A DNA stretch of 64,000 nucleotides from Bdellovibrionia bacterium. Its GTDB lineage: Bacteria; Bdellovibrionota; Bdellovibrionia; Bdellovibrionales; JAUICD01. Positions 40,354 through 50,689 of this stretch are shown here, piece by piece. Where the stretch lies: NCBI GenBank assembly GCA_030427965.1, contig JAUICD010000013.1, positions 1 to 64,000 on the forward strand. The letters are read 5' to 3'. Numbering within the stretch: the first letter of the stretch is position 1; each line of letters starts with the position of its first letter. The notes under the pieces are model-generated. The model made no database searches and was not told where the DNA came from. It worked only from the letters and a program-made list of their open reading frames with translations. The position numbers and the translations under genes were made by a program.

Positions 40354-41070
40354 ATGTTTTGTCGCCTGCTTCTAGTTGCATTTTTGTTTTCATCGGTTTC
40401 ATTTGCTGAAACTGAAAAAGTCGAATTCAATGACGATGAACTGGCTTCAGAGTCTGTACTTCCAGTTTTTGACCGACCCGAACCTGTAAAAAACCGAATT
40501 GTTCAGAAGACCAATCGCTTAGAGCTTTCACCAAATTTTGGGTTTACTTTGAATGATCCATTTTACTCAGGGTTTAATGGCGGTTTGGCAATTGGTTATC
40601 ACCTAAGTGAGTATCATGCGATCAACTTGATTGGGGCTTTTTTTTCAAACGACAAATCTCAATATGCAAAGGCCTTGGAAGAGGACGAGTTTCAGGATTT
40701 TGAAAACTTTCCGACGGTGGAGTACACACTTCTCTTCAACTATGAATTCACACCTTATTACGGTAAAATTAGCATTACAAAACAAACTGTAATGAATATC
40801 GATATTTTTCTAAATGCAGGAGTGGGCACCATTGCTATAGGTGGGGAGAGCGGTTTTGCAGGCTCACTGGGTCTAGGGCAGAAGTTTTATTTTAGTCGTT
40901 CCTTAGGCCTTCGTATTGATCTAAAAGGTTTGATGTACAATGGACCCGACTATACTTCCGTCGACAATGGTGGGAGCAACACAGATGTCTCTGACCCGAC
41001 CATTGACGACTTTGATAAAGAATTTACGCTCAGATTACTACTTATGGTGGGTTTAGAGGTTTTACTTTAG
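40354..41070 (+). CDS. Gliding-associated outer-membrane beta-barrel protein
   Basis: Signal peptide; LELSPNFGFTLNDPFYSGFNGGLAIGYHLSEYHAINLIGAF, myxobacterial-type OMP domain (GltA/B/H-like by context). Confidence 0.72.
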   Translation: MFCRLLLVAFLFSSVSFAETEKVEFNDDELASESVLPVFDRPEPVKNRIVQKTNRLELSPNFGFTLNDPFYSGFNGGLAIGYHLSEYHAINLIGAFFSNDKSQYAKALEEDEFQDFENFPTVEYTLLFNYEFTPYYGKISITKQTVMNIDIFLNAGVGTIAIGGESGFAGSLGLGQKFYFSRSLGLRIDLKGLMYNGPDYTSVDNGGSNTDVSDPTIDDFDKEFTLRLLLMVGLEVLL

Positions 41071-41226
41071 TCTTGAACTAAAAAACAAATCGACCAATGT
41101 CGCAGTACCTGAAACATATTATTTCGGTCTAGATTCATTTGTAAACTCTTAGTTTTTCAAGACTTTTTAATGTTGGTTCGTAATACTAGGAAAAGACTAT
41201 CTCCATAGAGAGGGGACACCTTAAGA

Positions 41227-42024
41227 ATGCGACATTGGATGACTCTCATTTTAATTTCTCTTTTTTCTCAAGTTGCTTTTGGGCAAACACTTGATGAGCT
41301 AGATGCAGTTCTGGGAATAGAGGAAGAGAAGACAGAAGATGTATATGAAAAAAAACCAAAAGAGACTGAGAAAAATTCTGCAGAAAATCAAAATAAAGTG
41401 GAAGGTGAGATTGTCCCTAAAAATTTAGGAAATCTTGGGCGTTTGGCTCCCTTTCAAGACATTGCCGTGATTCAACGTCGATATCTTCCAAAAACAGGTC
41501 GTTTTGAACTCTTTCCAAGTTTGGGACTGGTTGCAAACAATGCTTTTTATTGGAATGTGATTCTGGGATTGAGGTTTGGTTATTATTTTACGGAATCTTT
41601 TGGGCTTGAAGCGAACATTGCATTTATTTCAAGTTCTTCAAGAAAAGTGACGGATGATCTTGAGAGCAACTTAAGTGTTGAGATTTCAGAGATTGTTATA
41701 CCAAAGGGTTATTACGGTTTGGATTTTAAATGGTCTCCCGTTTATGGAAAAATGGGATTATCTGAAACAACAATTGTCCCGTTTGATATGTACTTCCTTG
41801 CAGGTGGTGGAGTGACACAAACAAATCAAGACACATCACCGTTTACAGGACACATTGGAACAGGCCAAATATTTGCTCTATCTAAGGTGGCAGCATTTCG
41901 TTGGGATCTAGGGTGGTACTTCTATTCAACGGAAACGCGTGAGGGCACGATATCTGGTAGTTTTACAGACATGTACCTGAGCCTAGGGGTGAGCTTTTTC
42001 TTTCCGGAGGCAAAGTACCGATGA
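41227..42024 (+). CDS. Second gliding-associated outer-membrane beta-barrel protein
   Basis: FELFPSLGLVANNAFYWNVILGLRFGYYFTESFGLEANIAF, paralogous to 40354-41070. Confidence 0.72.
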   Translation: MRHWMTLILISLFSQVAFGQTLDELDAVLGIEEEKTEDVYEKKPKETEKNSAENQNKVEGEIVPKNLGNLGRLAPFQDIAVIQRRYLPKTGRFELFPSLGLVANNAFYWNVILGLRFGYYFTESFGLEANIAFISSSSRKVTDDLESNLSVEISEIVIPKGYYGLDFKWSPVYGKMGLSETTIVPFDMYFLAGGGVTQTNQDTSPFTGHIGTGQIFALSKVAAFRWDLGWYFYSTETREGTISGSFTDMYLSLGVSFFFPEAKYR

Positions 42025-43691
42025 AGAAAATATTGTCATACATTCTTTTTCTGTCACTTTTTCTTCCACTTCCTCTTGATGAACTATCAAGAAGCCTAAG
42101 CTCCTCAGTTCATGCACAATCCAGAAAAAAGAATATTCGGAAAAAACAAAATAAAAGACGCCCTAAAAGAAAGAGCAAGCGAAGCTCAAGAAGACGTTCG
42201 CGCAAAGCAAATATTAAAAGAGTTAGAAAAAATCGTGCTGAAGAGCGTTTAGCTAAAGCTCTGGAAATGGCAAAGCAAGGTAAATTTGAAGAAGCTTCTG
42301 TTGAATTGTTTGATATGAGTCGTAGTATTCTTTTTCGAAATAAAAAGATGCAGATCAAATATGTTCTTGGATTGATGTTATATGAAATGAAACTCTATCA
42401 GACAGCGGCGTTTCAATTTAGTGAAGTTGTACGACATGGAAAAAATGAATACATCAAACAGAGTTTGGAGAAGCTTTCTCTTGCTGCGGATACATTAAAT
42501 GATGATACAATGCTGAACTATGCACTTTCCAAAGTGAAAATTCGCTCTTTTCCAAGAATACATCGAGACAAATTGAGATATCGAATTGGAGAAATTCAAC
42601 TTCGTTCAGGGCAATTTAAAAGAGCAGCAGAAACGTTGAATCGAGTTCCTCAATCGAGTGCATGGTATCCACAGGCGAAGTACCTCCAAGGGCTTGCTTA
42701 CACAGAGGCTGGTTACTTAAAGAGTGCAACACGCTCATTCTTGTCTCTTGTGAATAGTCGTTCCACACAACCGATTACTGATTCAAGCCGCGTGGCAGGT
42801 TTATTGGGTCTTGCTCGAGTTTCCTATCAAAGAAAAGATTGGGACAATGCTATCAAGTACTATAGAAAAATTCCTAGAGATACGGAACCCTGGCATGATG
42901 CCTTATTTGAGTTGAGTTGGGCTCAAATGCGAAGTGCTCAGTTTCGTTCAGTTCTTTCGAATTTTCATTCGCTACATTCTCCTTACTATGAAGAATTCTA
43001 CCTTCCTGAAAGTCTTCTCTTGAGAGGAATCGTCTATCTTTATATTTGTCAGTACGATGAAATGGAAAAAACTTTGAATCTTTTTGAAAGAATATATTTT
43101 CCTGTAAAAAGTAAGCTTCTTAAGTATTTAAAGTATGCAAACAATTCGAGCAGCATTTATCGAGATTTTGATAAATTTATGATTCAATACGACTCAGGCA
43201 AACCTAAAGAAGAGATTCAAACGGCAATTCCTTATATTGTAGCTCGTGATGTTGCTAAGGAAGGGGATTTGAGAAGCAGCCGGAAGTACATTAATATGTT
43301 GAACATTGAAAACAATCGTATCTCAAAAATGTCAGCAAATTGGCGTAGATCTGGAATTGGTAAGTATTCGAATAAACTTGTAAATACTCGTCTAAGAAAT
43401 GCTAAGAAAAAAGCAGGTAAACAAGTGCTTGCTCACTTAAGACGAATTCGAAAAGAACTTGCAGAGCTTTCAGAGCAACAGGGATTTGCAAAATATGAAA
43501 TGATCAATGGCAAAAAACAAGCTCTAAAGCTGAAGATTGCGGGCAAAGGTTTGAAGTCCTCAACTGTCGATGAAGAAAATGATAGAGATTTCTATGTTCA
43601 AAATGGCTATGAATATTGGCCTTTCCAAGGTGAATATTGGCTAGATGAAATTGGCAATTATTATTACTTAGGGACGAAAAGTTGCAAATGA
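42021..43691 (+). CDS. TPR protein, GltE/AglT-like by context
   Basis: Repeated helical motifs; signal sequence; basic N-terminal region; overlaps neighbours. Confidence 0.65.
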   Translation: MKKILSYILFLSLFLPLPLDELSRSLSSSVHAQSRKKNIRKKQNKRRPKRKSKRSSRRRSRKANIKRVRKNRAEERLAKALEMAKQGKFEEASVELFDMSRSILFRNKKMQIKYVLGLMLYEMKLYQTAAFQFSEVVRHGKNEYIKQSLEKLSLAADTLNDDTMLNYALSKVKIRSFPRIHRDKLRYRIGEIQLRSGQFKRAAETLNRVPQSSAWYPQAKYLQGLAYTEAGYLKSATRSFLSLVNSRSTQPITDSSRVAGLLGLARVSYQRKDWDNAIKYYRKIPRDTEPWHDALFELSWAQMRSAQFRSVLSNFHSLHSPYYEEFYLPESLLLRGIVYLYICQYDEMEKTLNLFERIYFPVKSKLLKYLKYANNSSSIYRDFDKFMIQYDSGKPKEEIQTAIPYIVARDVAKEGDLRSSRKYINMLNIENNRISKMSANWRRSGIGKYSNKLVNTRLRNAKKKAGKQVLAHLRRIRKELAELSEQQGFAKYEMINGKKQALKLKIAGKGLKSSTVDEENDRDFYVQNGYEYWPFQGEYWLDEIGNYYYLGTKSCK

Positions 43692-46600
43692 GAAAAGGCT
43701 TTGTTTTCACATTACTACTATTCTTGATACTGGGTTTGCCTCATGAGGCGGATGCACGACGTTCAAAAAGTAATGGGAAAACTAAAAAAGTAAAAACAGT
43801 TGGTGACCTACTTAAAAATATTCGAAATAAAAATGTTCGGAAAAGAACTGCTATTCCATCAAGAAATTACGAAAAACGCGGTAAGACAGTAAATCTTCGA
43901 GCAGTTCGTCCGCCTCGCTCCACTGTGTTTTTTAGTAGTGGTGACAAAGATGAGGATACTCTTGAAAAGTATTTAGATGAAGAGATTAAACAGCTTTTTA
44001 ATCTCACTCAAAAATATAAAACCAGTCCAAATCGTGGAGAAATATGGCTTCGTTTAGCAGAAAGGTATGTTGAAAAGGCACAGTTGATTGAGTTTCGTTT
44101 GCAAAGAAAATTCGACTCAGATTTGGAAAAATGGGAAAACAAGAAACGGAGAGGACGTCGGCCATCCTTAAATTTAAAAACAGCTCAAGTTTATAACAGA
44201 AAAGCCATTCGTCTTTATGATGCCTTTCTTAAGGCTTTCCCTAAAGACAATAAAGCAGATCAAGCCCTGTTCTTTTTAGGATACAATTATTTTGAATTAG
44301 GAAATCCTAAACTTGGAGAAAAAAGATACAAAGAACTGACAAAGAAGCACCCAAGAAGTCCATATGTTCAAGAATCTCATTTTGCTCTTGGAGAATACTA
44401 TTTTGATAGTCAGAAATGGAAAGATGCTCGAACACATTATCGTAAAGTTGCAAAAAATAAAAATGCCAGACTCTATACTTTTGCTCTTTACAAGATGGCA
44501 TGGTGTGAGTATAGGCTTGGTCGACCTAAGGTGGCCTTGATCCTATATGAAAATGTCATTAAAGATGCAAGATCAGGTGGTAGTTCTGGTAGTGTTGCTG
44601 GTACCAAAAAAGTCAATAGAGTTCGTCTAGCAAAAGAAGCACTAGGTGAGTTGATACCTGTTTACGCTGAGATCAAACCCTACAGAGAGGCTCCCCGCTA
44701 TTTCAGTCGACTTTTACAAACAGATAATATTCGACCTGTTTTAGATCGTTTGGGATTCATTTATTCGTATGCTGGGAAAAGATCTGCAGCACGGTATATT
44801 TTTGAAAAGCTTATTGAACAAGAGCCGAATGCAGAAAAGGCATTTGATTATCAATATCAAATTGTTTCAGACTATTCAGCTGGTGGTGATCAGAAAGTTT
44901 TTAAAGCTGAGCTATTTGAATGGATTGAAAAATACAGTCCTGATAGTGCTTGGGCTCGAGCCAATTCTGATAATAAAGAAGCTCTTGAGAAAGCAATGAC
45001 AGTTCGAGAAAAAACCTTAAGAACGTATGCTCTTAAGGCACATAAGATTGCTCAAGATTCAAAAGCCAAGTCTGCAGAGAAAAAGGCTTTGGATGGTTAC
45101 AAACTTTATCTGGCAACTTTTCCAGAATCAAAAAATGTTTCAGACATGCATTTTTATTTTGGAGAGCTTCTTTTTGATATGAAGCAATTTGCTCAGGCAT
45201 CTGTGCATTATATTTGGGTTTCAGATAATGATCCCAAAAGCAAATTTGCAGAGCAGGCGACTCTCAATGCTCTTTTGGCTTTGGAGCAAGAGCTTCCTCC
45301 AGAAGAAGAGTTGGTTAAGCGATCTGACAATTCTTTAAAAGAAATTCCATATCGTAGAGCTGAGCTGAGATTTCAAAAAGCGGCAGAAAAATATTTGAAA
45401 AATCATAGCCGTGGTAAAAGAGCAGCCGATGTTCGATTTAAATTGGCGCGTTTGAAGTATGCTCACAACGAATTGGACAATGCCTTGAAAGAGTTTTGGT
45501 CAATAGTTGAAACATACCCAGATAGTGAATACGCCACCTATTCGGCCAATCTGATACTAGATATTTACAATCTTAAGAAAGACTATGATGGTCTTGTTAA
45601 AGCAGGGGATAAACTTCTTAAATATCCAAGGCTTGTGGATAAGGGCACTGGAGCTGATATTCGAAATGTTGTGCAAAGAGCTGAATTTAAGAAGGCACAA
45701 GATCTTGAGGCTCAAAAGAATTTCAATGGAAGTGCAAAAGAGTATGAAGCTTTCTATAGAAAAAATCCAAGTTCAAAACTTGCATCAACTGCGATTTTCA
45801 ATGCAGGTGTGAACTTTGAAAGAGCTGGTAATGTTCTTGCTGCTCTTTCAAGTTATGCTCTTGTGTTAAAGAGAAATGATTCCACAGCAAGGCAAGCTCA
45901 TGAGAAAGCAATGCGTTTGTCAGCAAGACTTTATGAGAAAACAGGTCAACTGGAACGTGCAGCAATAGAGTTTGAGAAATTTGGAAATAGCTATAAAAGA
46001 AGTGAATTTCGAGATGAATCTTATTTGAACGCAGCTATCATTTGGGCAGCTCTCAAAAGAAAAAAACGTGCAATTCTCAATTACAATCGATATTTCAATT
46101 CCACTCGAAAAAGAGATCGGGTTGTTACTCACTATCGAATTGGTGAAATCCACGAACAATCAGGAAGTTTAAAATCTGCTTATTCCTATTACAAAAAGTA
46201 TATTGAATCCAGTCCTTCTGATGCAGATTTGGTTATGAGAGCTCATATAAAACTACACCGGATAGCAAAGAAGCTCAACTGGAGCAAGAACACGAAAGAG
46301 TGGGCAGAAAAGACAATTGGAGTGCAGGGAAGATTGGCGCGTCGAGGGGCTGACACGGGGAAATCAGAAGCAGCTGAGGCAAAGTTCTATTTGGCTGAGG
46401 AGTTGTATCAACAGTATAAGGTGATATCGATTCCTAAAAATGAGAAACGTGCTCAAGCAGCCATTCTAAAAAAGACCAAAATGCTTGGCGATGTGAATCG
46501 TGAGTTGGGAAAAGTTGTGAAGTACGATGATGCCAACTATGTTGTATCTGCCGTTGCTTTGACAGCCCAAGCCAATCACAACTTCGTGAGCACAATTCAA

Positions 46601-47521
46601 AAGGCCCCAGTTCCAAGTGGGTTGAGTGCTGATCAAGTGAAGCAATACAAAGAAGCTGTTGATAAGAAATTTGCCGCAGAACCAAGAAAAGTGGCTATCA
46701 GCAATTACAAACTTGCGATTCGAAGATCTAAAGAACTCAATGCCTACAATGATTGGGTGTTGAAGTCTTATGAGGGGCTTCAGCAATTGGACCCTAAGAC
46801 AGATGGGTTGATGAAGGAGTCTCTTACTTATTCCTCCAAAGTGGATTTGATGGATATCGGTGGCAGTAAGAAGTATGAAAGGTTTTTAACAGCTATTCAA
46901 ACAGGATCTGAGGCAGGTGCTGTGACTGAGGCTTCAAAAATTCTTTCAGAAAATGAAAACGATGGACGTGTTTTAAATGGGTTGGCTGTTTTTTATCTTC
47001 AAAATGGACGTCCTGAGATGGGAAATATATTTCTAGGAAAAGCCCAGGGCTCCAAATCAGATAAATCTGCTCTTCACAATAATATGGGAATTTATTGGCT
47101 ACAGAATGAGGAAGAGAACAGAGCAATTGAGGAGTTTTATAAAGCCCTCTCTGAAGATAGTAATAATGCATCAGCAAGTGCTAATTTAGGATATATTCTT
47201 CTGAAATATCAAAATTACAGCCAATCTAAATCTTACTTGGAAGATGCTGTATCAAAACTCAAGTCTGATGCAGGGACATTGAATAACTACGCAGTCGCTC
47301 TACGAAAGTCTGGCAAGACAAGTCAGGCGGAGAATTACTACCAAAAAGCTATTGAAAAAAAATCAAGCGATGTCTCTATTCAACTTAATTATGCTCGCTT
47401 ACTTGCTGAGGATTTGAAGAATAAAGATAAGGCGATCAAATTGATCAATAAAGTAAAGTTCATTGGTGGTTCAAAGACAACTAAGGAGGCTGATGAGCTA
47501 CTTAGGAAGGTTCAGCAATGA
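43682..47521 (+). CDS. Large TPR protein, GltD/AgmU-like by size and context
   Basis: 1279 aa, many TPR motifs (ALFFLGYNYFELGNPKLGEKRYKEL..., SALHNNMGIYWLQNEEENRAIEEFYKAL). Confidence 0.72.
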   Translation: MQMRKGFVFTLLLFLILGLPHEADARRSKSNGKTKKVKTVGDLLKNIRNKNVRKRTAIPSRNYEKRGKTVNLRAVRPPRSTVFFSSGDKDEDTLEKYLDEEIKQLFNLTQKYKTSPNRGEIWLRLAERYVEKAQLIEFRLQRKFDSDLEKWENKKRRGRRPSLNLKTAQVYNRKAIRLYDAFLKAFPKDNKADQALFFLGYNYFELGNPKLGEKRYKELTKKHPRSPYVQESHFALGEYYFDSQKWKDARTHYRKVAKNKNARLYTFALYKMAWCEYRLGRPKVALILYENVIKDARSGGSSGSVAGTKKVNRVRLAKEALGELIPVYAEIKPYREAPRYFSRLLQTDNIRPVLDRLGFIYSYAGKRSAARYIFEKLIEQEPNAEKAFDYQYQIVSDYSAGGDQKVFKAELFEWIEKYSPDSAWARANSDNKEALEKAMTVREKTLRTYALKAHKIAQDSKAKSAEKKALDGYKLYLATFPESKNVSDMHFYFGELLFDMKQFAQASVHYIWVSDNDPKSKFAEQATLNALLALEQELPPEEELVKRSDNSLKEIPYRRAELRFQKAAEKYLKNHSRGKRAADVRFKLARLKYAHNELDNALKEFWSIVETYPDSEYATYSANLILDIYNLKKDYDGLVKAGDKLLKYPRLVDKGTGADIRNVVQRAEFKKAQDLEAQKNFNGSAKEYEAFYRKNPSSKLASTAIFNAGVNFERAGNVLAALSSYALVLKRNDSTARQAHEKAMRLSARLYEKTGQLERAAIEFEKFGNSYKRSEFRDESYLNAAIIWAALKRKKRAILNYNRYFNSTRKRDRVVTHYRIGEIHEQSGSLKSAYSYYKKYIESSPSDADLVMRAHIKLHRIAKKLNWSKNTKEWAEKTIGVQGRLARRGADTGKSEAAEAKFYLAEELYQQYKVISIPKNEKRAQAAILKKTKMLGDVNRELGKVVKYDDANYVVSAVALTAQANHNFVSTIQKAPVPSGLSADQVKQYKEAVDKKFAAEPRKVAISNYKLAIRRSKELNAYNDWVLKSYEGLQQLDPKTDGLMKESLTYSSKVDLMDIGGSKKYERFLTAIQTGSEAGAVTEASKILSENENDGRVLNGLAVFYLQNGRPEMGNIFLGKAQGSKSDKSALHNNMGIYWLQNEEENRAIEEFYKALSEDSNNASASANLGYILLKYQNYSQSKSYLEDAVSKLKSDAGTLNNYAVALRKSGKTSQAENYYQKAIEKKSSDVSIQLNYARLLAEDLKNKDKAIKLINKVKFIGGSKTTKEADELLRKVQQ

Positions 47522-47814
47522 AACAAGTCACTCATCTTGATTACAATTTCATGAAAAAGGTCTGGGTCTCTCTTGGAGTCCTTTTGACATGTGTTATCCT
47601 ATACTTACCGAACTCTTCTTTTGCTCAAAAGAAGAAGAGGACGACAATAAATTTTGAAGATCAGCTGGTTGAGGGAGAAGTTAAGAAACCAGAACTGTTT
47701 TTTCTATTACAGAAAAAGCAATTCAACTTCGGTAGGTTGATCAAACTCAGGGAAAATTTTGTTCCTGAGATGCGCAAGTCAGCAGAAGATGTTCAACGTG
47801 GAGGCGCAAGGTAG
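47518..47814 (+). CDS. Small secreted gliding-cluster protein (CglF-like)
   Basis: INFEDQLVEGEVKKPELFFLLQKKQFNFGRLIKLRENFVPEM; position in operon. Confidence 0.6.
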   Translation: MKQVTHLDYNFMKKVWVSLGVLLTCVILYLPNSSFAQKKKRTTINFEDQLVEGEVKKPELFFLLQKKQFNFGRLIKLRENFVPEMRKSAEDVQRGGAR

Positions 47815-49988
47815 TGGAAAAACCACTTTTTATCAGACTCTATCGAGGCTCTGAGCTTGTTGGGATAAAACAATTCCAGGCTGAGCAAGTGATTTTTGGT
47901 CGCGAGGGGGAAATTGATATTGCTCTTGAGGGAGAGGACGTTTCTCCCATTCATGCTCTTATTGAAAAGCGCACCGATGGTTTTTATGTTTGCGATCTAG
48001 GATCTGAAAATGGAACCATTTTCAATGGGAACAAAGTTTTAGATCAAAGAATTGAAACGGGTGATTCTTTTGAAATTGGATCATATCGAATTGAGTTTTA
48101 TATTGGAATACCAAAGCCTAAAACAAAGCCTCCAACTGCAGCTGTTCCTCCAGACCCAAAAATTGAAAAAAATGAATTGTACGATGAGCCGTCGAAAACG
48201 ACTCCGACTGTACCACCGATTGCTCCTCCTAGCGGTGACCCAGCTTATGAAGCAAGTTCTAAGCTGGCGGAAGATAAATCAAAAACATTACCTAAAAAAC
48301 CAGTTGAGCCTCTTGAAGAAGTCACTGCAGAAATGCCGATGTCAGAGAGTGAAGAACCCAAAGAAATTGAACGCCCTGCTGAGAATGTGGTCTATCACTC
48401 TGTAGCATCTTCTGAAGCTCAGGGAGAAACGATAGATACTGGCGGATCTCCGAATATACCAGAGCATCGACCTATCAACTCCTATCGAAAAAAGCGGACA
48501 TTTGCTGCTCCAAGCAAGATGGGTGATATAAACGACAGGATCAAACCAGAAAAGGGTACAACTGTTGAAGTGGTTGTGGCTTGGAAAGAAAGAATACTTG
48601 AAACAATTCATTACAATAGTAAAAAAATAATCACCGTAGGAGCACATCCCAAAAATGATGTGATACTTCCCGTGTTTGGAAGTTCTCAGGCCTCTCACCC
48701 ATTGATTCATATTGACTCTTTGGCTTCTGTCTTTATCACTCCAGAAATGAAGGGAGTTCTTGTACAGGGAAGTCGCACAACACCTCTGGACCAGCTCATT
48801 GCTCAAGGAAAAGCAAAGAAAGATGGAGTTGGATACAGAATGGAAATCCAACAAGGTGAGATGGTAAGAGTTGATTTTGATGGCGGAGTTTCTATTTTTA
48901 TAAGGTATGTCTCTCAATCGCCCAAACCAATAATGGGGCCGTTTTTTGACTTGAATACCAAAGAATTGACAACTCTGGTAATGGTTGCTGGTTTGACGGT
49001 TCTTCTTGCTCTCTTTATGTTGGTGTATGAGCCTGATCCAATTGAAGAGACTGAGGATGATGAGAAATTAACAAGAAAAGCCACGTTTGTTTACAAACCT
49101 CCAGCACCTCCAATTGAGCCCACTGTTCAGCCGACTCCACCTCCAAAGAAAAAAGTGGTGAAAGTCGTAAAGAGAGCAAAAAAGAAAAAAGTCAAAAGAA
49201 CGCGGCCTCGTTCTGCGGGTAAGGCTAACGATGCACCTAAGACAGGAAAAACAACAGGACCGCCAAAGCTTACAGCAAAGAACCCTGGAAAAGACAAAGG
49301 GATTCGTCGAGGTGGAAGAGTCAATAGAGGAAAGGGGCAATCTGCTGCTGGTGGAAAAAGAAAAGATGTGAACACATCTGGTCTACTGGGTGCTTTTGCA
49401 AAAAATGGAACACAAGATGTTTTAAGAAGTGCAGTAGATGGTGCTGGTCAAGTTGGGGGAGCCGCAGAACAGGCGACAGGGTCAGGCTCTAAGGCCGCCG
49501 CTGGCTCAGGTACAACTCCGGGCGGTGGATTGAGTGAAGTTGGAAAAGGTGGAAATGGTGAAAGTACATATGGTATTTCCGGTGTCCAAACAAAAGGGCG
49601 TGGGGGAGGAAACACGGGATATGGAACTGGAGATTTAGGCAAGAAATCCAGTGTGAGCATTGTACCAGGTGGTGAAGAAGAAATCTTTGAAGGTGGGATT
49701 GACCGTGAAGAGGTCAGACGAGTTGTCTTGAGAAATTTAAAACAACTCAGAAGTTGTTACGAGCAAGTGACGCGAGTGGATCCAACTGTTGGTGGTAAAG
49801 TTGTTTTCAATTGGACAATTGAGGCGGGTGGCCGAGTTGGTACAGCCAAAGTTGCAAGTTCAGAAATTAAGAATAAAAAAATGTTGAATTGTATGTTGTC
49901 CCGATTGAGATCATGGAGATTTCCAGAACCTCCAGAAGGACAAATTGGTGATGTGACGTATCCATTTATTTTTGCGGCACAACAATAA
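47814..49988 (+). CDS. GltG-like FHA / TM / Gly-rich / TonB-like C-terminal (AgmX/PglI-type) protein
   Basis: N-terminal FHA (VIFGREGEIDIALEGEDVSPIHALIE...DLGSENGTIFNG), TM, Pro/Lys linker, C-terminal VVLRNLKQLRSCYEQVTRVDPTVGGKVVFNWTIEAGGRVGTAKV...LRSWRFPEP. Confidence 0.8.
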   Translation: MEKPLFIRLYRGSELVGIKQFQAEQVIFGREGEIDIALEGEDVSPIHALIEKRTDGFYVCDLGSENGTIFNGNKVLDQRIETGDSFEIGSYRIEFYIGIPKPKTKPPTAAVPPDPKIEKNELYDEPSKTTPTVPPIAPPSGDPAYEASSKLAEDKSKTLPKKPVEPLEEVTAEMPMSESEEPKEIERPAENVVYHSVASSEAQGETIDTGGSPNIPEHRPINSYRKKRTFAAPSKMGDINDRIKPEKGTTVEVVVAWKERILETIHYNSKKIITVGAHPKNDVILPVFGSSQASHPLIHIDSLASVFITPEMKGVLVQGSRTTPLDQLIAQGKAKKDGVGYRMEIQQGEMVRVDFDGGVSIFIRYVSQSPKPIMGPFFDLNTKELTTLVMVAGLTVLLALFMLVYEPDPIEETEDDEKLTRKATFVYKPPAPPIEPTVQPTPPPKKKVVKVVKRAKKKKVKRTRPRSAGKANDAPKTGKTTGPPKLTAKNPGKDKGIRRGGRVNRGKGQSAAGGKRKDVNTSGLLGAFAKNGTQDVLRSAVDGAGQVGGAAEQATGSGSKAAAGSGTTPGGGLSEVGKGGNGESTYGISGVQTKGRGGGNTGYGTGDLGKKSSVSIVPGGEEEIFEGGIDREEVRRVVLRNLKQLRSCYEQVTRVDPTVGGKVVFNWTIEAGGRVGTAKVASSEIKNKKMLNCMLSRLRSWRFPEPPEGQIGDVTYPFIFAAQQ

Positions 49989-50008
49989 GCGACAAAGGAG
50001 GGAAGGTC

Positions 50009-50686
50009 GTGGAAGAAGAAATAGTACAACAGGCGCCTCAGCACGGAAATTTTATCGTGCAGGCATTTATAGATGGTGGAATCCCCACCATGTCAGCGAT
50101 TGCTTTTGTAGGATTGTTGACAGTGATATTAATTTTAGAGCGATTCTTAACTCTAAAGAAACTAGGAATCGACAAAGAAGACTTCAATGAGAAGTTGCAG
50201 GGAATGATTCTTAGAGGAGATGTCCGCCAAGCGGTGACATTTTGTGACTCTAGACAAACACCACTCACTCGGACAGTGAAGGCAGGGCTTGTTGAAGTTA
50301 TGAATGGACGAGCAGATGAAGAGGTGCAGGTTGCAATGGATGCTTCTGTACTTAGAGAAACACCTAAGATTGAAGGGTGGACAGGGTTTTTGGCGGTTTT
50401 TGGAAACGTTGCAACTCTAGCGGGTTTACTTGGTACGATCGTTGGACTGATCAAGGGGTTTGGTGCTGTTTCTGTTGCGGATCCGGCTGAAAAAGCAAAT
50501 GAACTGTCACAAGGTATTTCACATGCTCTGAATTGTACAGCGTTTGGTTTGATCGTTGCGATACCAGCATTGATTCTCTATGGGTATTTTCAAGTACGAG
50601 TGGGAAGATTGCTAAACGATATCGTTGAAAGCAGTATGAGATTGATGAACTTGGTTGTTTCCAACCGAGAGAAGATCAAAGGATAA
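50009..50686 (+). CDS. TolQ/ExbB/MotA-like proton channel subunit (AglR-like)
   Basis: FLAVFGNVATLAGLLGTIVGLIKGFGAV...NELSQGISHALNCTAFGLIVAIPALILYGYF. Confidence 0.88.
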   Translation: MEEEIVQQAPQHGNFIVQAFIDGGIPTMSAIAFVGLLTVILILERFLTLKKLGIDKEDFNEKLQGMILRGDVRQAVTFCDSRQTPLTRTVKAGLVEVMNGRADEEVQVAMDASVLRETPKIEGWTGFLAVFGNVATLAGLLGTIVGLIKGFGAVSVADPAEKANELSQGISHALNCTAFGLIVAIPALILYGYFQVRVGRLLNDIVESSMRLMNLVVSNREKIKG

Positions 50687-50689
50687 GGT

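Noticed and set aside
45920-46786. Antisense ORFs within the large TPR gene and similar antisense ORFs across the window
   Set aside because: They overlap strong coding frames on the other strand and show no protein-family motifs
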